This document shows positions 20,801 through 32,399 of a stretch of 64,000 nucleotides of DNA, piece by piece (position 1 is the stretch's first letter; each line of letters starts with the position of its first letter). Made by a program: the position numbers and the translations under genes. Source of the stretch: Ceratothoa steindachneri (taxonomy: Eukaryota > Arthropoda > Malacostraca > Isopoda > Cymothoidae); the NCBI GenBank assembly GCA_963969495.1, contig OZ018333.1:85594256-85658255 (forward strand). Direction: 5' to 3'. The notes below the pieces were generated by a model. That model had not been told where the DNA came from and did not search any database. It was given only the letters and a program-made list of their open reading frames with translations.

Positions 20801-23330
20801 CAAAAGTGGGGTACCTAGTGGGTATAGACTGATACACTTGGCACAGATGCCAGATAAGGACTAAAATATGCTGCACTTGATTTATTTGAACCCTTTGAAA
20901 AGGCCGGAGGACACTGGTGCATTCCCCCCCCTCTGTCTCTCTCAGCACATATTTCTCCTATGCCTATCCCCTAAATTCTCTGTTTACCCTCAAGAAGGTG
21001 GATGGTGTAGCTTGATAAACCCTGAGCTACAACTGAAAGCTAAAGGAAAACAACCCTCCATTTCTGTTGTACCTGGAGGAGCAGTATATCCTCCCAGCTT
21101 CACTGCCTGCAAGGATTGACCTGACTGCAGAAGGAACCTACCCTCTGGATCCAGGTCTGGGGAGGCTAGTGGGTCACCCCACTCCATTTATGCACCCTTT
21201 CCACTACTATATTTGTTTCTTTACCCTTTTCATTGACACCTTCTATTGCCCTACCTTGACTTTGTCATTTGCTTCCCTCTACACACTGGGCATGGTGACT
21301 TTGACCTCTCTGAGGCTAGTCACCAAACTAGATCCACCATTTAGAACACTGTAAACCTTCTGTGTATAAATCAGTTCAAATTTTACTACTCTGTGTACAT
21401 TCGCTTACAAATAGATCTGAATATAGGAATTTTGGGCCTGTGCTTAAATATCAAAAACTTGATCTGATTTGATCAAATTAGCATGATTTTCGGATTCATC
21501 TTGAAAAACTGGCCTAAAATCAAGTACTGTGTGTTAAACCTTGAAAAAATCGCAGACCAGTTTCATTATATATTAAATTTTTTATTATGATTAGTATTAA
21601 TTATTAGTAGTATTAGTTATTATTATTTAAGATTATTTATTATAAGTTTTATTTACTATTTCATTATTGCTATCCACTCAACCTTTTCTCCCCTCACTTT
21701 GCATCAGGACGAGTGTTTCCACCTTTAAAGCGTTTGCTTCAGTAGCCATGGTGCATTGGTGGACTGCATGCCCTCCTAGGATCACTTTAATAATATGTCA
21801 TCACCCACCCTATTGGTTAGTTGACCCGCCTATCTCTATTTCTCTTTATTACATACCCTCCTACCTCGTTCCACACTTGCTCTCCTACCCACAGGGGTTC
21901 TGGCTGCCCAATGCACTTTTGTCCTTTTATGATCCTTGGTTGAGTGGCAGTGTATACAGGTAGGTCCCTATTTGCTACAAGGACCGAAAGCCCCCTGGCT
22001 AAGGCAAGTATTAGGTATGGGGTGTGCTGGACCGTCGACTCTGCTCACCTCCCTCCAATACACATATAAGGTGCCTAAGCCGGCACCCTCCATTCTGGCG
22101 TGTCGGGACATGTATCCTGCAGTCCTGCAAATCCTACACCTTGAAATTGTGGGGGTCAACATCACTGCACCCTCTCTTTCCCAATGGAGGTCAGTTCGCC
22201 GGCCAGAGACATGACTACTACGCCACATTCTGTGGCGGCGGGAAGGCGATTCCTCCTACAATAAGTCCCGCTGCCCCAACAAGACCAAGCCGGTGTCGGA
22301 GGAGAGGATACTGAGGGCCTACTTTGAAATTTATTCTATTAACCAAACCCCGAGGCTTTGCAAAATACAATATTCAATCTTATAACCTAAACTCAAAATA
22401 ATTACATATGTTTGTATACTAATCTAATATATATGGCCTTACAAATCGATGGGTTAACAACCACACGTATTACGTGAATATATATATGGCATTAAAAATC
22501 TCTATATATTGCCCATCAAAAAAATTAATAAATTAGTCTAATACGCAAAAGTAGAGTATTGGATCCAGTACTGGGTGCAGCCCCAATTAAAGGTACTGGA
22601 AGCGCAAGTCAGAAAAAGGGAAGGCGGGCCCCCGTTCTTTGGTAGAGGAGGCTCCTCAATGGTGTCCCGTCCTAAGGGACTGGGATACGTGAGTTGCCGC
22701 TACGGCACGAAGCGTTCCGCACTCAGGAAACTGCTGAATTTCGACCACTTGATCGGCTACAGAGGCGCTAATCCCAGTTACTGCGCTGGAGACTGGGAGA
22801 TGTTCTCCAAGGCCCACACATTAACACGTCCCTCCAGTCACCAGGACCACCGAGAATCAAGTCTGGCTGCCGCAGCCTCACAAAGCCAGATGACTTGAGT
22901 AGCCGGTACCCAGGAGCTGGAAAGGAGAAGGCATTTTAAGTCACCAAGACACTGCCACACTCAAACATCCCTACTACTAATACCTGCTCATCCATACTCT
23001 TACACAGGGTCACTCACCTATTTTTCTCTCACTGAACTCTTCCTCTTTTTATCTAACGATTAATTTTGATCTTAGACAAATCAAAAAATTGCTTTTGGAA
23101 TCTTTCATTTTTTTAACTTAAAAATCCGCCTGTAGAAAGAGAGGGATAAATGGGGGGCACGATAAAAATCTATCGATTCCTCCACCCGGGGCAATGATGT
23201 CGCACCCGCTCTTCGCAAACATTCTGAAAAAGAAGAAAGGGATTAGAGACAGGGGAGGGGAGGCGGACAATCTATCTACTACAATTATCTCTGATGGGAT
23301 CTATGATGCTTAGGGGATGATGGCTACATG
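20801..23330. other. Unassigned region
   Basis: Frames of 80-107 codons occur (20868-21119, 21667-21963, 22024-22314 and 22575-22898 on the plus strand), Pro/Ser/Leu-rich and without any motif I know. An AT-rich patch lies at 21560-21665. I could not connect this stretch to the cysteine-rich gene or to the flanking elements. Non-coding parts of unrecognised repeats are likely. Confidence 0.3.
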
Positions 23331-23334
23331 GAGC

Positions 23335-24095
23335 TGAGACAGCTCCAGACTGCATGATCTTCCTTGGGGTCGAACCTTAGCTTGGTACAAACATCAAATC
23401 TGAGTCTGCCCCTGTGCAAGCTTCTCCTCAGAGAGCTCGAGCCTTCAAGGACTCAAAAGGGTGAAGAGAGACCTCCTCTCCCCAGCTGGTGTCCCTTTGA
23501 CACTCAAGAACTTCTCTGTTTAGGAGAAGCATCTTTCTAGGCTGGTTCATCCAGCCTAGGGTCTCCTCCTGGCGCAGGAGAGATGTGGGTTTATTCACCC
23601 AAAGAAAAGAAGTAAGAAGAGTACTAAAGGTTCCTCTAACTCCGCCGGGGCTCTGGATACATGGGTCAGGTGCCGTTTTGGCAAGTGATCAGACCAAGAT
23701 CGCAAGTGCGCTTAGCGGAACCGCGATTACGTCGGGGCCCCTCAGTGAGTGACTAAATGGCGTTTTCCAGCCCGCTTGCTTCAAATGCTTACGCTTTACT
23801 GATGGCGTAATGTTGGCCAAGGGCAACCTTTTGCCAACATAATCCATCAGAGTAGAGCGCTAGTTAGCTTGATTGGGAGAGGGGCGAAGGTGACCAGTTT
23901 CTCTGGGAGGGGAACCTTCTGGTGAATGCGCCGGATTCCTCTCGGGGGGCCATAATGGCTTGCTGGTGAGTGTGACGCCGCACTCTAACATGAACTTCAT
24001 GAAAGGAGGAGTTTGCACGAAGGTACTCATGAATTACTCAATAGATATTAAAGCTGGCCCACCATGTTGCCGTCGAAGGTGTGATGACGGAACCG
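23335..24095 (+). mobile_element. Family 1 LINE copy C1, ORF1 piece
   Basis: A plus-strand ORF1 fragment. It matches the 24600-25400 part of copy C2 and 33960-34760 of copy D in order: a Ser/Pro-rich part, a frameshifted Lys-rich stretch (CCCAAAGAAAAGAAG), the leader GTGAGTGTGACGCCGCACTC and a start codon followed by NFMKGGVCTKVLMNYSIDIK. It ends near 24095, where the upstream part of a second ORF1 begins. It has no intact frame. Confidence 0.75.
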
Positions 24096-24169
24096 CCGTC
24101 GGGGATCTCCACGGTAAGAAAGGAGGTGCTCCACAACAACTGCACTATTTCAGGGAAGCCTCCAAACTT

Positions 24170-25870
24170 CTCTTAACGGAGAGGAGGCTTACTCGTCCCT
24201 CCCATGCCTAAAGGTGTAAGTGATTTCCCCTCACCCCCTTCTTTGGAGTCTTCCTTGGGTGACTCACTCTTAATAGCTGCAACCCCCCCTTTGCTTTCCA
24301 AGGAAACTGCCAAGGAAGCGCGAAGGCGGCTGAATATTGACCTCTCCCAGCTGGAGCAGCTCGATAGGGCAAATCTCTTTAGGGGTGTGATAGGGACCGT
24401 CGGCCCGTGCCCTCCAAAGTCTTGCTGCAGCACTTATTGAGCTTGAAGGGGGTCAGTTTACGTGCTCCCCGCTCTTGCCCAATGGATGCCGTTTCACCGG
24501 CCCAAGAAGATGAGACGAAAGGCTCCTCGAATGAGATCAGTAATATCTTGGCAGAGGTGGGGGGGGGGGGGCTGATGGAGGCCCCACTTGAGTTGGACTT
24601 GGTCCCTGAGGTGACCCATCCCCAGATGGTAGGGCCTTCAATGGTGTCGAACCTGGGCTCAGTACCAAGCACTAAACCTGAGTCCGCCCCTGTGCAAGGT
24701 CCTCCTTAGACGGCTCGGGCCCCCGAGGCCTTACAAAGAAAGGAGGGATCGCCTACCCCGGCTGGTGCCTCTGTGACAGCAAAGACCTTCTAAATTTCAG
24801 AGAAGGATCTTTTTGAGGCCTGTCCATCTGACCTAGGGCTCTTGCCGCTAAAGGGGAGAAGCAGGTGCTTTCCCTACTCTCATCTCCTAAAAAAAGAAAA
24901 AAAAAAACACAAAAAAACACTCTGAACTCCTCTCTGGTTACGGACGGGCCAGCCACCCTTCCAGTAAGTGACCAAGCCAAGATCGGCACGTCCGGCCGTT
25001 TGCTCCGCCTGGTGGGGAGTCCCAGACTAAGACCAGAACTGCGCAGAGCGGAGCCTCGATTACATCAGGGCCCCTCATTTAAAGGCTACCGGGCGTTTTC
25101 GAGTCTGCTGGCTTCAAACGGTTCGTTGTTATTCGTTCCACTGATGGCAACATGTTGGTTAAGGGCAACATGATCTATCAGAAGAGATCTCTAGCTAGCC
25201 TGATTGGTGGACAGCCCAAGGAGGCCCGTTTCTCGAACGGGAGACTTCTTGCGAATTCATCGAATCCCTCCGAGGAGGCCATGATTAGTGCACTTCTGAC
25301 ATTATGGCACGACTATGAGTGTGATGCCGCACTCCACCATGAAATTCGTAAATGAGGTAATTTATGCAAGGGAACTCTTAGACTACTCCATAGATGACAT
25401 TACGTTAAAGCTAGCCGACCATGGGGCGGTCAAGGTTGAGTGTGTGATTAGAAAACAGGGAGAGTTCTCGAGAGCCACCCCTACAATCTTCGTCACGTTC
25501 GACTATGACGAGCTCCCTGAGGCTGCGCTTGCAGATTGGTATCGGTACAGCGTGAAGGCATTCGTGCTACTGCTGCGGAATTTCTATTGCTGTCACCGCT
25601 TCGGCCTTATTAATCGCTTCTGTACTGCTGTAGCCGCGCAAAGTCGGGGTTATCCGAAGTCTATGTAAGTTCCTCTAAGTCCAAATCGTGTGTGTCCAAA
25701 CGTGTCATTTGCAGAGAGCCGCATCCCGCTTCGAAGCAATGTTGTGCGTATCTCCATGAGAAGGAAATCCTGGCAGTTCAGGCCAATGAAAGTATCTCAT
25801 TTCGTTAGGCTAAGTACTTGGTCCTGGCGTGCCTGGGGCTGACTGCGACGTCCAATGCCTCAATGTTAAG
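24170..25870 (+). pseudogene. Copy C2 ORF1
   Basis: The N-terminal part (24204-24709) reads SPPSLESSLGDSL, PPLLSKETAKEARR, LDRANLFRGV and MVGPSMVSNLGSVPSTKPES, parallel to copy B. A Lys-rich patch (SSPKKRKKKTQKN) follows at about 24880. The conserved core (25315-25668) is MKFVNEVIYARELLDYSIDD, ITLKLADHGAVKVECVIRKQ, WYRYSVKAFVLLLRNFYCCH. The first knuckle has lost a Cys spacing residue (FYCCHRFGLINRFC). Later knuckles lie in shifted frames up to about 25760. It is broken by stops at 25666 and beyond. Confidence 0.8.
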
Positions 25871-26049
25871 AAAGACCCTCTGTTCCTAGCCCCTCCAGGC
25901 CAACTAGCATTGTCGTTTCTGTGCCCATTCGGAACCCTTCTACCCACCCCAGGTGCTCCCCTAGATAAGCTAGGGGCACAAAAGGTTCACACCCAACCTC
26001 GGCTAAAACGGGGGCTTGCCCTCTGCATATCTGTTGCCCGTCCGACCTA

Positions 26050-26760
26050 GGCTTGGAGGGCATATTCCTTCAATGAAATTGCCCGGACTCCGGGCCAACT
26101 GGAAGCTGTAGATACTCGTCTCCTCCCGTTCCCTGTTAGTCATCTTTTTGCAGACAATGCTGGGCGCGTGCCCCCTGCCCACCCTGATGGGATATAAGGG
26201 TTTTGCGACCCCACCCCCACAGATGGAGGCTGGGCGTGAGGATGTGCGAATTACACCAGGCAGGATGTCTCCGTTCTTCTCTCGCCTTAGATACCTCTTT
26301 TCAGGCAGTAGCTGTACAGCTGCATCTAGATTGGAGGTATACTGTTATTCGAGCGTAACTTGCACCGTTATCCGACTTCGACGCTGGGGACTTCCGCCGA
26401 GGCCCTTTATCTTACTCGGAGATCAGAATGGTAGACACCCCCTCTGGTGAGACTACTCGATTAATCGCACGGGTCAGGTCCTTGCTTACCTGATCGACTA
26501 GCTGGAGATAGTTGTTCTAAAATTGGATGACCTTATGCATCGCTTTCCGAGAACCGCTTCATTTTCCTGACTCGATCGATCTTTATGATCTCCGGATGCA
26601 CTGCCTAATTTTGGGTGTTCGATGACCTTCATGGTAATGATGACTTTCCAATTCAAATATTTTCTGTGCGATGCCGCCCGAGAGTCCGCGCCGGTGATGC
26701 TTGGTGCAGGTGCGATGATCGGCATTTCAGGAAATGACTGATTTCTCTGTCTCACTCGAG
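26050..26760 (+). pseudogene. Copy C2 endonuclease remnant
   Basis: The sequence reads LQTMLGACPLPTLMGYKGFA (the catalytic Glu of QETML is Gln-Thr here), then GRMSPFFSRL, a frameshift, RWGLPPRPFILLGDQNGRHP and LW, then eroded counterparts of EDYSIN, the HCP region and the SDHFPI motif (reading MTFQFKYF). The first motif (NCRGL) is only traceable as LPGLRANWKL. It is non-functional. Confidence 0.75.
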
Positions 26761-27149
26761 GAGTTGAGGTTGGTATATGAGGCCGTTGAGTTCTCTGGTT
26801 GCCTCATCACAGTGGGCCTAACTACTATTCCTAGAACATCTGGTCGTTTTGCACGCCGATCGCTCCAGTGGTGGTAGCTGAGTGTGATAGCCCTCAAAAG
26901 AGCGTTATGCCTACATGCGCTATAAGCTCCGCTCGAACGACTTCACTGTCCGTGAATTTCGTCGAGCTAGGGCTAGGTTCCGGTATATTTCGAAGCACGG
27001 CTGCTGCTTTTCTTGACGGGCATACGTGTATTCACTTAACAAGTAGACCACTCTAGCAGAGCTGTAGAAGCGAGCCAAAAGGATTCTGGGCAAGTTCTCC
27101 ACTCCTGTTCTCCAAGAGATTAGGCCCGTAATCTCGGAAATCTCGTCCG

Positions 27150-28240
27150 TGGCGGAATCATTCGCGACCGCTTTCTCGGCATTCTCTAGCCGTGTTGCTG
27201 CTCCGCCAGCATTATATACGCTTCGTGATGTCGCGGTAGGCCGCCGAGTGGACTTTCTCTCCAGGAGCGGAGAACTCGTCAACGACAAGTTTAATTTGAG
27301 TGAGGTGCGTTCCGCTCTCGCTTCGTGCACGGACACCGCCCCTGGCCAGAAGATGTCCCGTACGCTATGCGTTGACACCTGTATGAGTGAGGCATGTCCT
27401 TACCGTTAGATCTGTTCAACAGGATCTGGGTAGAGGGTATCCTCTAAAATTCCAGGCAAATCGCTACTATGCTTCCTTTTCACAAACCGGAGAAATTAGT
27501 AAATGTTAGATTAGCCTTTTGTCTGGACAGTGGAGGCCATCTGTCTTCTGCACAGTGCGGCTTCCGCTAGTTCCACTCCACGTCAGATGCTCTGCTCCGA
27601 CTGGAAAATGCCGTCTACGACTCCTTCCTTCGTAGTCAGCAGTACGCCACGGTATTTTTCGATCTAGAGAAGGCCTATTATACCGCATGGCAATAGGGTA
27701 TCATGGAGACTCCAACTGATAAGGGGACGCCTCCCAATCTTCATATCTGTATTTTTGGCGAGATCGTCCATTACGCATGAGGGGGAGGGCCCTTTCCGGC
27801 CCAATGAAGTAGGAAGAGGGTGACCCGCAGGAATTAGTTTCAGTGTCACACTCTTTGCCTCGAGCATCAACGGCATCATTTCAGTGCTGCTGCAAGATGT
27901 TCGCATTACGCTCTACGTGGAGGGACATTTCGATATCTTTTTGCGTTGCCCAGATGACAATCTGGATTGTCGACTCGACAGGCATTGAATCGTGCCTCTT
28001 GCTATGCCGAAGCGCATGGGCTTATGTTTTCCTTGGCCAAGACTACGGTTGTGCACTGATGCTGGAATCCGCTGCTCCACCCTGACCCAAACTTGTTTCT
28101 AATTGGGTTCGCCTGGAAGTGGTAGACTCGCACCGTTTCCTTGGTCTTGTATTTGACCGACGCCTCAGCTGGGAGACTAATATTGGGCAGCCTTAGGGTC
28201 TCTTGTACCTGCGCCATGGACGTTTAGCGCCTGGAGCATG
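27150..28240 (+). pseudogene. Copy C2 reverse transcriptase remnant
   Basis: The frame 27149-27409 reads ESFATAFSAFSSRVAAPPAL, FLSRSGELVNDKFNLSEVRS and ALASCTDTAPGQ, matching copies B and D. Later pieces are EAICLLHSAASAS, the DIEKAYD region as FDLEKAYYTAWQ (with a frameshift) and TLYVEGHFDIF in place of YVDELSISF, so the catalytic YxDD reads YVEG (27914-27925). The following FSLAKT-like and FLGL-like phrases are still recognisable in shifted frames. Confidence 0.75.
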
Positions 28241-29040
28241 ATAGTGCTACTGCCTTACTTTTTTATCGATCCTCTGTTTGTTTGAAGCTCGACTACTGAT
28301 GCTAGTTTTATGCATCCGCAGCCGAGCGTATATTGCGGAATGTGGCCTCGATCCACGATTCCGGCCTTCGCCTGGCAAAGACTAGCTCCTGCACTTCCCT
28401 CATTGAGAGCCTATTTGTCGATGCTGAAGAGATTCCACTAGCTCTGCGCCGTGCACAATGCATTAACCTCCTGTACACGCGAGTTTAGCGCCTCCTTCAG
28501 TTGCAAACAGCTCTCACTGCTTCCACAGCTGATTTCGACGGTGCCTATGCTGCCGGGAAACGCCACTCATACCCTAAGGCGTTTGGGTTTAGTGCTTGGA
28601 CACTCCTTTGGAGAGCTCTGTATAGCTCTCGCGCCGGTTTTGCCCCTGGCTCTGCCCAGGATACAGAATGAGTAACCATATGTCGTGTTTGGATGTCCCT
28701 GTTGTGCCATTTCTCCCATCAATATCTCCACCCTATCGGGCCTCACCTCCAACATATATAGAGGAATATGGCATTCTTTCTTTCTGAAACATGCCTCAGT
28801 GATCATGCCCTCGGTGGTGACCGCCAACAGAGATAGCGCTCTTGAATTAAAAAGATCCCATCCTCCTCATGCTCAATCCATAAGGAAGGATCAAAGTCGA
28901 GTCGCAATTTGAGCGCACCAACAGTGTATCAGAGTCATCACTGCATCTAACTTTACCTAGGATATCTTCTATTTAACTGTTTAATTATCACATTCTTTTA
29001 AATTTCCGCCCTTAGCAGGCTCCCCGGAAAGGAGATATTC

Positions 29041-29185
29041 AGAGGCATTCACTTACTCACAGGTAAGAAGTCCTTCAAATATAGCTTGCCCCTATCTGGC
29101 TGCAACGAAGGGAAAAGTTAAGAGGCATTCACTAACTCACAAGGGTTGAAGCATGTCAAATGCAGCCTTTACCCTACCAATTTCC
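29041..29185. repeat. Diverged two-unit tandem repeat, period 80 bp
   Basis: AGAGGCATTCACTTACTCAC at 29041 recurs as AGAGGCATTCACTAACTCAC at 29121. The following roughly 45 bp (GTCCTTCAAATATAGC / GCATGTCAAATGCAGC) are also alignable. Confidence 0.7.
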
Positions 29186-30365
29186 GAGGAAAGGTCCATA
29201 TCAGGATCATAAAAAAGACAATCTTGTGGCACATTTAAAAACCTACACTGGTGATAAATAAACCTAAAAGTGAAGCAAAATGTTCATGCGCTACAAGCGC
29301 CTCCTGAACTATTGCAGCATGGGTGAATTCATCGAGAGCTTCAGTATTGGTCAGCCTAGTGTGAGACGGCCCGCAAACAGAAGGAGGCTGCCCGACTCCA
29401 TTTTATTTGACTTTTTGGTGATTTTCGCATTATCCAGGTGCGAGCAGGCGGGTGAAAAACAAGGGAATTTCTTTGCTAAATAGGTTTTGAAAAAAAGCCT
29501 CAGAGTTGATCAAAGAGGACAGTATGAAGGGTTCTTAGAACCTCGAATAGAAATATTAACTCTAAAACAAAAAAGATGAAAAGAAGCGTCATTCAAACCA
29601 CTTTCCCAAATGATGGTGCTGGTGCTCATCTTCGGCACTACCGGCATGAATGGTGATGTCCGCGGCATCCCTCCTTATTACCGTCATGACACATCGCTTG
29701 CAGCAGCAAAAAATTCTGGTGCGTGGCTTCCCAAGCAAGCGGTTCCTATCTGGGTTTAGCCGCCTTTTTACGCACTCGCCAGAAAACGATATGAGTAGTC
29801 TTCGTGCACCACATGCAAGGAGAAGAAAAAATATCCTTAATAAACATCCTTATCAAACAACAAACCTGATGATAAAGTCCACGTGTTCCACTTTAAAAAT
29901 TATGACCTAATTTTCTTTCCTTTTTATCGTCTTGATCTCAAAATGGGAATTCAAGCCCACGCCATATCCTTTTAAGAAATCCATTCAGATTAGAGTTTTA
30001 AGGAAGACAAATTTCATCAAATCTGGATTATCTATCATGACTGGTAACCTATTATAGCCGGAATTATCGGTGTCGCTTTGCTTAATAGGGCTTATATGGG
30101 ACGGGGGAGTAGATTTAGTGTCATCAAGATAGGCATCCCTCACTTCTCACGCTTTTTCCGGAGACTGACCGCGACAGTGCTCCTGCCTTGTAGCTAGAGA
30201 GGGAGCTCCGTGCGCTCATAAGAGAGGACTGTGAAGTGGAATTTTGCTATACCTCTCTACTTCCTCTTCCAGCTCTATTATCGTTCATTGTTATGGAATT
30301 CATGGAAGGGTGATGGGATGGGTGGAAGGGTGTCGGGCTGGGTGAAGGGAATGCAACTATAGAAT

Positions 30366-30662
30366 AAGATAGAAATAAGTAAAATAATTGAAAAACATAA
30401 ATAGATTAATAAGAACGTAAAGTATTTAAAAATAATAATGCATAAAATATCGGTACTAATGTGAAGTAATATAAATAGAATGTGGTAAACGTTAAAATTG
30501 TGAAATATTGGAAAAGGTAGAAATAAATAAAGTAATCGAAAACATGAATAGACTAATAAATGAACGTAGATTATGTAAAAATAATAGTGTATGAAATATA
30601 GGTATTAAAATAAATTGAATAAGCAAAAGGATATAAAGTAGTAATAAATATTATAAATTTAA
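30366..30662. repeat. AT-rich tandem duplication, period about 148 bp
   Basis: AAGATAGAAATAAGTAAAAT at 30366 recurs as AAGGTAGAAATAAATAAAGT at 30514. Both are followed by alignable text (TAATTGAAAAACAT / TAATCGAAAACAT; AAAAATAATAATGCAT / AAAAATAATAGTGTAT; TATCGGTACTA / TATAGGTATTA). A shorter third echo may start near 30680. Confidence 0.7.
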
Positions 30663-30965
30663 TGTTAAAGAAATGTAACAAAAAGAATAAAATAACGGTA
30701 TTAATCGAAAGCGAAAGTAAATGAGTAATAAGAGATAATGGAGTGTACAATAAAGTAATAATAATTAAATCACTCAAAAATTATAATTTTAAATGTATAA
30801 ATAAGATATAACAAATTAAATAATATGTAACAATTCGATATGATAATTTGTTTATAACTGAAATATATATAATAATAACTATGTACATAGAATAAAAAGA
30901 ATAGATGGCCTCCACAGTTCCTGGAGTTTCGTTCTACTCGATGATAACTTTCCCTTCTCTACGAG

Positions 30966-32300
30966 GAGAATAAGGCCAACACGACTTATGCCAAAGTTAC
31001 TAAACCCGCTATCGGTGAAAGTAATAACCAGCGAACATACCTACACCTAGAAAATGAACGATCTACAAAAATAATGTGTGGTGTCGATTATGCCCATATT
31101 GCAAACATTACACGTCCCGGTACCTTCGCCACGGAAGTCAACCGCATGCTGGTTAAAAACGGCTTACAAGAGATGTTGTTTCCGGAAAACCCGCCATCGG
31201 AAGAGGTTGTGCGCATTAGTGTAGTCCCTCAGTGCGAAAATTGATGTAATAAACTTCCCACGCCCCCAAAATACAGTCTAAATAGACAAATAAACCCACA
31301 GACACCAGAACAAGCACCCGAAACATCCGACAATAAGACCACTGAAACAAAAAAAAAACGCACCCAAACACCCAACAAGAAAGCAGTGCGACCCAAGGAG
31401 GCCAGGTCTCCACGATCAAGGAAAACCTCAAAACACCGCCGCCCAAGGTCAACCTCCTCATCGCGAGGAAGAGAGCATTAGCTCAAATACCACGCGAGGG
31501 GATTCAACTTCAAATTATTTGTCCCCGAATCAGCTCCCTTCCCACAGGAGCTCGATTTCCGCGAAGTAGCTGAAGGTCTTAAGACCAGAAGGTACAAGTG
31601 GGAATGTACAGACGAGGTCCCCGAGGGGCAGATTGTGGATGCTCTCGCTCAAAACATGGTTAAACTGACACCGGACTGCTTCCATACTATCACGGACACA
31701 GAATATAGGAAAAAAAATCGCAGGGAGCAAACCCCACCCAGTACACCACACGGGGCTAAAGTAGAATGCGAATAAACGTCTACTTTAATCCTACACACTA
31801 AATAGCTAACACTACACAAAATGACTGACAGACTTACGATTATACATATGTTAATGAGGGACGGAAAAGGTTTCATCTATGGTAATATACAGTTTGCCGA
31901 CGATATCGAAAATTTGTACCGCCGCTTATGTTCACAGGAAATATATGGCGAGGATTATGGCTAGGGAGATATCTAACATCAACTCTTTCAGAGGACATGG
32001 AAGATATCAACCAATGCCCCAAAATTAAAAAAAATCCCACGTTTCGCAGGACCTTCAACGATATACGTGTAAATGGGGACCGAATCCCTTACTGCCTCCA
32101 AGGGACGGTTCTGGGGCTCAAAATCACCACAGGGGCTACACGAGTAATATCGAGCGAACAGTCTCGAATGGTAAGAGAGATTCAACATGCTCCTCTTTCT
32201 TTCATCCCCTATTATGTTCTTCCACTGCCCTTTATTTCCTTGTCTTCCTTCACCTATCTAGTGGCGTTTATAGATACCCGACGTCTGCTCGTCTTATAGA
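30966..32300 (+). mobile_element. Family 2 LINE copy F1, internally deleted
   Basis: Plus-strand pieces of the family present more fully at 42.7-47.1 kb. ORF1 C-terminal half: TTYAKVTKPAIGESNNQRTY, then YAHIANITRPGTFATEVNRM, LVKNGLQEMLFPENPPSEEV (about 31085-31205), matching FANVIKPGSYPTELNKM and LVHNGLKPMWFPENPPS of F3. Then come EVAEGLKTRRYKWECTDEVP and EGQIVDALAQN (about 31560-31660), matching the end of F3 ORF1. The element then jumps to the RT catalytic region, IQFADDIENLYRRL (FADD at 31893-31904), followed by IKKNPTFRRTFNDIRVNGDR and GTVLGLKITTG. The endonuclease and first half of the RT are deleted. Confidence 0.8.
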
Positions 32301-32399
32301 TTAACTCCGAATTGTTCTTTCATGGAGGTGGAAGAGGCTGGGCATCTCCAACGCCTTTGTATACCAAATGCCCAATGAGAAATCCATCGTTAGCCCCTT

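Larger units (their letters stand above)
24096..28668 (+). mobile_element. Family 1 LINE copy C2, highly decayed, 3'-truncated
   Basis: A plus-strand copy with ORF1 (24170-25870), endonuclease (26050-26700), RT (27150-28240) and part of the RT-RNase H spacer up to about 28665, ending at LALPRIQNE. Stops occur every few tens of codons. It is the most eroded of the long copies but collinear with copy D. The RNase H and 3' end are missing. Confidence 0.85.
28669..30965. other. Unassigned AT-rich region with two short tandem duplications
   Basis: Apart from the short duplications listed separately, I see no motif on either strand. Frames at 28567-28827 (minus), 29280-29483 and 29650-29910 (plus) are unrecognised. 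From about 30350 the DNA is strongly AT-rich. Confidence 0.3.
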
